From the NCBI GenBank assembly GCA_041571575.1, contig JBFFTZ010000059.1, positions 1 to 10,830 on the forward strand: 10,830 bases of DNA. Direction: 5' to 3'. Below the pieces are notes generated by a model. The model saw only the letters and a list, made by a program, of their open reading frames with translations. It had not been told where the DNA came from and made no database searches. Source of the DNA: CAKZML01 sp041571575. Lineage in GTDB: Bacteria > Pseudomonadota > Gammaproteobacteria > Steroidobacterales > BM003. The translations under genes were made by a program, and so were the position numbers. Of this stretch, positions 6,345 to 10,830 are shown one piece after another. Positions within the stretch are counted from its first letter, which is position 1. Every line of letters begins with the position of its first letter.

Positions 6345-9300
6345 CTGGAACTTCCTTATCGAGCATCAAGCGAATCTTAATCGCCAACTCTTCATTCCTG
6401 TATGGCTTGGGCAGCATCTCGGCACCGGCCACCATATCACTGCTTTGCATGGTATTGCTTTCAGCATATCCGGAGGTAAACATTACTTTGATATCGGGCC
6501 TGACTTTCCTGACCAGTTTGGCCAGTGCCGGGCCATGTAGTCCGCCCGGCATGCGAACATCACTAAGCAGCATGTCGATGTTGTCGGTATTTTTTACTAT
6601 CTCCAGTGCTGCAGGGCCATTAGCAGCTTCCAGAGTCTTGTATCCTAACTCGTGAAGCAAGGCAATTACGGTCTCCCGCACATCATCCTCGTCATCCACC
6701 ACCAGGATGCGTTCTTCGCCGCCGGGCATGAAGCGGTGCACGGCGGTTTCTTCCAACTGGTCCGGCACTATTGATTCCGCCCTGGGCAGATAAATCGTGA
6801 CCGAGGTACCCATATGGAGTTCGCTCTCCACCGTCACGCCACCGCCTGACTGCTCCGCAAACCCGTAGACCATAGACAGGCCCAGGCCGCTACCTTTGCC
6901 CACTTCCTTGGTGGTAAAGAAAGGCTCAAACACCTGCCTGACAACTTCCTGGGTCATGCCGCAACCGGTGTCAGTAACCGAAACCGCCACATAGTCACCC
7001 GGCACCAGGCCGCCGATGTCGCGACATCGCGCCGCATCCATGGTGGCATTGGCAACGGAAATCCTGAGCGAACCACCGCTTTGCATGGCATCCCGGGCAT
7101 TGATCGCCAGATTCAAAATCGCAGTCTCCAACTGACTGGGATCAACCATGGTCGGCCACAGTTTCTCGGGGAATTCGGAAATGATATCGATACCCTCACC
7201 CAGGGTCCGACGAATCAGTTCATCAAGATTGTCCACCAGGCGATGCAGGTCCACCACCTTGGGCTCCAGCATCTGCCGCCGCGAGAACGCCAGCAATCGG
7301 CGGGTCAGATCCGCACCGCGCATTGCCGCCCGGGTTGCTGTCTTGACCTTGCGATGCAATTTCTCATCTGCACGTAACGGCCTTTCCAGTAATTGAAGAT
7401 TGCCCAGGATAACGCTAAGCAGGTTGTTGAAATCGTGGGCAAGTCCGCCGGTTAGCTGACCTACAGCTTCCATCTTCTGGGCCTGAACAAGCTTGGTTTC
7501 CAACTCACGGTATTCAGTCATGTCCTGGACTACCGAGAAGAAACCCAGGATCTCACCCGAGCGGGACACATGAGGAAGGTAGTGAACCGCCAGCCTCGCC
7601 TGAACACCGTCACGGTTAATGTTGGTCTGAAAACTGATGGACTCACCGGCCAGGGCCCGTTGCATATACGGCCGTGCTTCGGCGTATCCTTCGGGAGACA
7701 TGATCTCCTTCACATGCTTGCCATGCATGTCGCGACGCTTGGTTTTGAACCATTCCTCGTAACTGACGTTCGCGTAACCGATTTGTTTGCGGCTATTGAT
7801 ATGGGCAATTCGGATAGGCACGGAATTCAGAATAAGTTCGTAGAAATCACGGTTATCCCGCAACTTGCGCTGCTGAAGCACTCTCTCGGTAACATCCTGG
7901 TAGGTACCGGTAACCACATATCCGGATCCGCCCCTTTGCTGAGGCCGCCCGATGACCCGCACCCAGATCTTTCGATCTGTTTCGGTAACTAAACGCAATT
8001 CCAGGTCAAAGCTTCGCCCGTCCCGGGTAGCTCCTTGGATTGCCTGTCGGAAAACCTCTCTCGCACTACCATGGAAATACGTCATTATCGAGTCGGTCGT
8101 GATCGTCGTTCCGGGCTGCATGTCATGAATTCTGAATACCTCATCAGTCCATACGACCGTGCCACTGTCGGGATGTAATTCCCAACCGCCAATGTGGCCC
8201 ATTTCCTGGGTCACTCGAAGCAAATTACTTGTGCGATTACTCTCGGTAATATCGGTGAATGTCAGCACCGAGCCTTTGAGCTCTCCGTCACTGATAACGG
8301 GGATACAGGCGTGCTTGACCGCGAAGCTGCTGCCATCAGCCCTGAAAAAATATTCTCCGCGCCCATCGTGGGCCTCACCCATGCGAATCGCCTTGAGAAT
8401 TCCGCTGCTTCCCGGATTGTTAGGCATACCGTCTACTTGGCTATGATGAATCGCCGAGTGATATTGCCTGCCGACCAGGGCCTCGGGCTCTGTGCCCAGC
8501 ATGTTCGCCGCGGCCGAATTGGCAAACTGAATCAGGCCGCCCTTATCCACTTCCAGAATGCCGTCTGCAGCAGCATTCAGAATCATTTTCGCGCGCTGAC
8601 TTTCCAGCTCCAGCGCGGCAAAAATGTCATCGCGCAGACTGCGGTTATACAAAGAAATGATTCGGCCCAATGCAACGACAAGCAATACCGCGGCCACACT
8701 TCGCATGAACACCAGGTTGACATTCAGAGCGCCGAACTCAAAACCGTCCAAGCCCTGTGTAAGAACCAAGTCCGAGCCGCCGCTTGCGCCCAGCATTGCA
8801 TAGGCTGTCATGCTTGCCGCTGCCAACAACGTGTAGGCAAAAGCCTCTTTTGGCCTAAATTTCTTGCGTAACATTAACCCCGTGACAAGCAGACCAGCGG
8901 CCGCTATCAAAGCAACCGCAAGTCCAAGAAAGGAGGTCACTCGGGCCTGGGTGCTGGCCGCGGGTTCCGGGGCAACCAGCAAGAACACTGCGACCGTCAG
9001 CAACACGCCGGCATGCAACAAAGGACCCCACGGATAGCGCAGATCGTTGACAAAATCTTCGCGATTCAGGACTACCAACCAGGTCCGGCGCCCGAACTCC
9101 AGCAACGCTCCCAGCGATAACACCTCGAGAGCGAAGTGGCCCCATAAAATCAGTCCATTTAAGCCGACCAGGCCGGTCAGGCTTACCAATAATTCGGCTA
9201 CACCGTGAGATAGTCCAAATGCCCCAAGCCACTTGAGCTGGCCTGCCAGGGGAAGCGTGGTGGAAGACACCTGCTGGCCGAGGATATAGGCGCCCATAAA

Positions 9301-9372
9301 TACAAAAATAGCGCCGTAATAAAACGCAACCATCTGATTTTGCATGCTTACCAAGTCGGGTGACAGGTCCAT
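6307..9372 (-). CDS. Membrane hybrid histidine kinase (7TM-PAS-PAS-PAS-HisKA-HATPase-REC)
   Basis: The 1021-residue sensor starts with about seven membrane helices (near 15-33, 45-66, 74-92, 117-134, 146-168, 177-195, 218-238). Basic segments GRR (94-96) and LRKKFRPK (168-175) fit the N-out, C-in topology. Three PAS domains follow (about 256-378, 383-497, 506-620), each ending in a D(I/V/M)TE motif. HisKA has His646 in GGLAHDFNNLL. The ATPase shows the N box (Asn758, Asp761), G1 DTGCGM (801-806), the F box FEPFFTTK and G2 GKGSGLGLS. The C-terminal receiver has Asp893-Asp894, phospho-acceptor Asp938, Thr966/Ser967 and Lys989. No Hpt domain is present. The signal is unknown, and no LOV cysteine motif or haem signature is evident in the PAS domains. 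It is followed by, and overlaps, the REC-EAL gene. Confidence 0.93.
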   Translation of the reverse strand: MDLSPDLVSMQNQMVAFYYGAIFVFMGAYILGQQVSSTTLPLAGQLKWLGAFGLSHGVAELLVSLTGLVGLNGLILWGHFALEVLSLGALLEFGRRTWLVVLNREDFVNDLRYPWGPLLHAGVLLTVAVFLLVAPEPAASTQARVTSFLGLAVALIAAAGLLVTGLMLRKKFRPKEAFAYTLLAAASMTAYAMLGASGGSDLVLTQGLDGFEFGALNVNLVFMRSVAAVLLVVALGRIISLYNRSLRDDIFAALELESQRAKMILNAAADGILEVDKGGLIQFANSAAANMLGTEPEALVGRQYHSAIHHSQVDGMPNNPGSSGILKAIRMGEAHDGRGEYFFRADGSSFAVKHACIPVISDGELKGSVLTFTDITESNRTSNLLRVTQEMGHIGGWELHPDSGTVVWTDEVFRIHDMQPGTTITTDSIMTYFHGSAREVFRQAIQGATRDGRSFDLELRLVTETDRKIWVRVIGRPQQRGGSGYVVTGTYQDVTERVLQQRKLRDNRDFYELILNSVPIRIAHINSRKQIGYANVSYEEWFKTKRRDMHGKHVKEIMSPEGYAEARPYMQRALAGESISFQTNINRDGVQARLAVHYLPHVSRSGEILGFFSVVQDMTEYRELETKLVQAQKMEAVGQLTGGLAHDFNNLLSVILGNLQLLERPLRADEKLHRKVKTATRAAMRGADLTRRLLAFSRRQMLEPKVVDLHRLVDNLDELIRRTLGEGIDIISEFPEKLWPTMVDPSQLETAILNLAINARDAMQSGGSLRISVANATMDAARCRDIGGLVPGDYVAVSVTDTGCGMTQEVVRQVFEPFFTTKEVGKGSGLGLSMVYGFAEQSGGGVTVESELHMGTSVTIYLPRAESIVPDQLEETAVHRFMPGGEERILVVDDEDDVRETVIALLHELGYKTLEAANGPAALEIVKNTDNIDMLLSDVRMPGGLHGPALAKLVRKVRPDIKVMFTSGYAESNTMQSSDMVAGAEMLPKPYRNEELAIKIRLMLDKEVPDDRTKLKSSAGY

Positions 9373-9574
9373 AAATCTCTCTCTTCCGGATATACGGCGA
9401 GGGCCTCTTCGAGCCGTCGAACGAGAAAGATATTAAGTCAAATAGGCGAACCTAACTGTGCAGGGCGTCTCAGAATTAGATATCGACAAAGACCTGGCCA
9501 GACCGCCTTTAGGCTATGAATTTACTCATTAATTTTTGCTATGTTCCACCGCGGATTGGCGGCAGATTCAAACC
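9373..9574 (-). other. Intergenic region upstream of the kinase operon
   Basis: These 202 bases separate rimO from the kinase gene and contain an AT-rich stretch near 9520-9540. I see no reading frame worth calling, no T-run terminator for rimO, and no convincing -35/-10 pair. TTGACT (minus strand, about 9436-9441) is a good lone -35, but nothing resembling a -10 lies at 16-18 bases. GGAAGAGAGAG before ATG 9372 is the likely ribosome binding region. Confidence 0.4.
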
Positions 9575-10830
9575 TCAGTCTTCCAGGAGCTGGCCCTGCA
9601 GGTCATAGGTATCGGCCGCCACAATCTCCACCTGGGCCCAGCTACCCGGTTTCAGTCGTCCGGCATCCTCGATCAGCACCAGCCCGTCGATTTCCGGGGC
9701 ATCGGCTGCGCTCCTGGCCTGGGCCAGGCCCGTTTCCGGGTCAATTTCATCCACCAGCACCTGCATTTTCTGGCCGACCCTGGCCTGCAGGCGGGCCTCA
9801 CTGATGTCCGCCGCTTTTTCCATGAATCGTTCCCAGCGCTCCTGCATGAGCTCTGTCGGCACCGCTCCGGCCAGTTCATTAGCCCTGGCGCCTTCCACCG
9901 GCGAATACTGGAAACAACCCACGCGATCCAGCTGGGCTTCGTCCAGCCAGTCCAGCAAGGTCTGGAATTCTGCTTCGGTTTCACCGGGGAAGCCCACGAT
10001 GAAGGTGCTGCGAAGGGTAATGTCCGGGCAGATCTCGCGCCATCGCTTGATGCGCTCAAGGGTGTTCTCGGCATGGGCGGGGCGCTTCATGCGCTTGAGC
10101 ACCGAGGGACTCCCATGCTGAAAGGGAATATCCAGGTAAGGCAATATCTTGCCCTCTGCCATCAGCGGCAACACCTCGTCGACATGGGGGTATGGGTACA
10201 CGTAGTGCAGGCGCACCCAGGCATCCAGCTCGCCCAGTTCCCGGCACATATCATAGAAGCGCGTCTTGACCGTCTGGCCACGCCAGGTGTCCGGCGCGTA
10301 GCGCAAGTCCACGCCATAGGCGCTGGTGTCCTGGGAAATAACCAGTAACTCCTTCACGCCCGCATCGACCAGTCCCTCGGCCTCACGCAGCACATCCCCT
10401 ACCGGCCGGCTAACCAGGTCACCACGCATGGAGGGAATGATGCAAAAGGTACAACGATGATTGCAGCCCTCTGAAATTTTCAGGTAAGCATAGTGCTTGG
10501 GCGTCAGCTTAATGCCCTGGGGAGGCAGCAAATCGAAATAAGGGTCGTGAGGACGCGGCAGGTGTTGATGCACCGCCGACATGACCTCCTCAAAGGCATG
10601 GGGTCCGGTGACGCTCAGGACACTGGGATGACGCTCCAGGATTTCCTCGGGCCTGGCTCCCAGGCAACCGGTAACCACGACCCGACCATTTTCTGCCAGG
10701 GCCTCGCCGATGGTATCCAGCGATTCTTCCACCGCCGCATCAATGAATCCGCAGGTGTTGACCACCACCAGGTCGGCACCTTCAAACGACGGCGATGTCT
10801 CGTAGCCCTCGGACCGCAACCGGGTGAGAA
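9575..10830 (-). CDS. rimO: Ribosomal protein S12 methylthiotransferase RimO (5' end outside window)
   Basis: RimO is a radical SAM, Fe-S enzyme that adds a methylthio group to Asp88/89 of ribosomal protein S12. The window holds about 417 codons. Numbering from the TTG codon at 10819, Cys23 (NTCGF) and Cys52 (TGCLG) are the second and third cysteines of the N-terminal methylthiotransferase cluster. The radical SAM triad is Cys119, Cys123 and Cys126 in EGCNHRCTFC. HYAYLKISEGC, RGDLVSRP, LVISQDTSAYG and LHYVYPYPHVDEV are strongly RimO-like and distinguish it from MiaB. The C-terminal TRAM domain includes ADAPEIDG. The frame stays open to the edge, and L-T-R-L-R-S-E-G-Y matches E. coli RimO from about residue 28. 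So about 27 residues, including the first cluster cysteine, lie outside. The gene is complete at its stop. Confidence 0.96.
   Translation of the reverse strand, partial: LTRLRSEGYETSPSFEGADLVVVNTCGFIDAAVEESLDTIGEALAENGRVVVTGCLGARPEEILERHPSVLSVTGPHAFEEVMSAVHQHLPRPHDPYFDLLPPQGIKLTPKHYAYLKISEGCNHRCTFCIIPSMRGDLVSRPVGDVLREAEGLVDAGVKELLVISQDTSAYGVDLRYAPDTWRGQTVKTRFYDMCRELGELDAWVRLHYVYPYPHVDEVLPLMAEGKILPYLDIPFQHGSPSVLKRMKRPAHAENTLERIKRWREICPDITLRSTFIVGFPGETEAEFQTLLDWLDEAQLDRVGCFQYSPVEGARANELAGAVPTELMQERWERFMEKAADISEARLQARVGQKMQVLVDEIDPETGLAQARSAADAPEIDGLVLIEDAGRLKPGSWAQVEIVAADTYDLQGQLLED

Noticed and set aside
9480..9515. Sigma54-like TGGCCAG-N4-TTGTC on the minus strand upstream of the kinase
   Set aside because: The -12 element lacks the essential GC dinucleotide (GT instead), and two bases of the -24 block also differ.
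9536..10348. 270-codon open frame on the plus strand opposite rimO
   Set aside because: It is antisense to a clear rimO, with no domain or signal recognised and no plausible ribosome binding site noted.
10817..10819. TTG as the start codon of rimO
   Set aside because: The frame remains open to the window edge and the preceding codons still match RimO, so TTG is an internal leucine. The true start is outside the window.
1..10830. Mobile element, CRISPR array, toxin-antitoxin or defence island
   Set aside because: No transposase, integrase, repeat-spacer pattern or defence domain is visible. The tRNA 3' side has only 25 bases in the window, so an attachment site there cannot be judged.

Overview
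The window is chromosomal housekeeping DNA from a moderately GC-rich gammaproteobacterium. Evidence for this is the MutY, YggX and RimO proteins, which match E. coli proteins recalled from memory almost residue for residue at conserved positions, and the mutY-yggX gene order known from E. coli. I cannot name the genus. I see no mobile element, CRISPR array or obvious foreign island.

Layout from left to right. Almost everything is on the minus strand. A tRNA-Phe(GAA) gene lies at 26-101. Behind it (upstream in its transcription sense) is a degenerate partial second copy of the same tRNA (about 130-199), and behind that a good sigma70-type promoter (236-264). Next comes a tightly packed minus-strand operon read from 4329 down to 313: an AsmA-family envelope protein, an exported SRPBCC/START-like protein, mutY (adenine glycosylase) and yggX (iron trafficking/oxidative damage protection), with gaps of 2, 6 and 10 bases. 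A divergent plus-strand gene (4475-5050) encodes a DUF4136-type lipoprotein. It ends in a strong hairpin terminator that also serves the convergent gene on the other side.

The second half is a two-gene signalling operon read from 9372 down to 5118. The first gene is a 1021-residue hybrid histidine kinase with seven predicted membrane helices, three PAS domains, HisKA, HATPase and a C-terminal receiver. The second is a REC-EAL response regulator with all the residues expected of an active cyclic-di-GMP phosphodiesterase. The two reading frames overlap by 38 bases. The right edge holds rimO, the ribosomal protein S12 methylthiotransferase, whose N-terminus lies outside the window.

Functional reading: the left operon combines envelope maintenance with protection against oxidative damage. 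The right operon is a membrane signal-to-c-di-GMP pathway. The most unusual item is the tRNA-Phe leader. It appears to carry a decayed or restructured tRNA-Phe copy made of three small hairpins, preceded by a repeated copy of the tRNA's own 5' flank.
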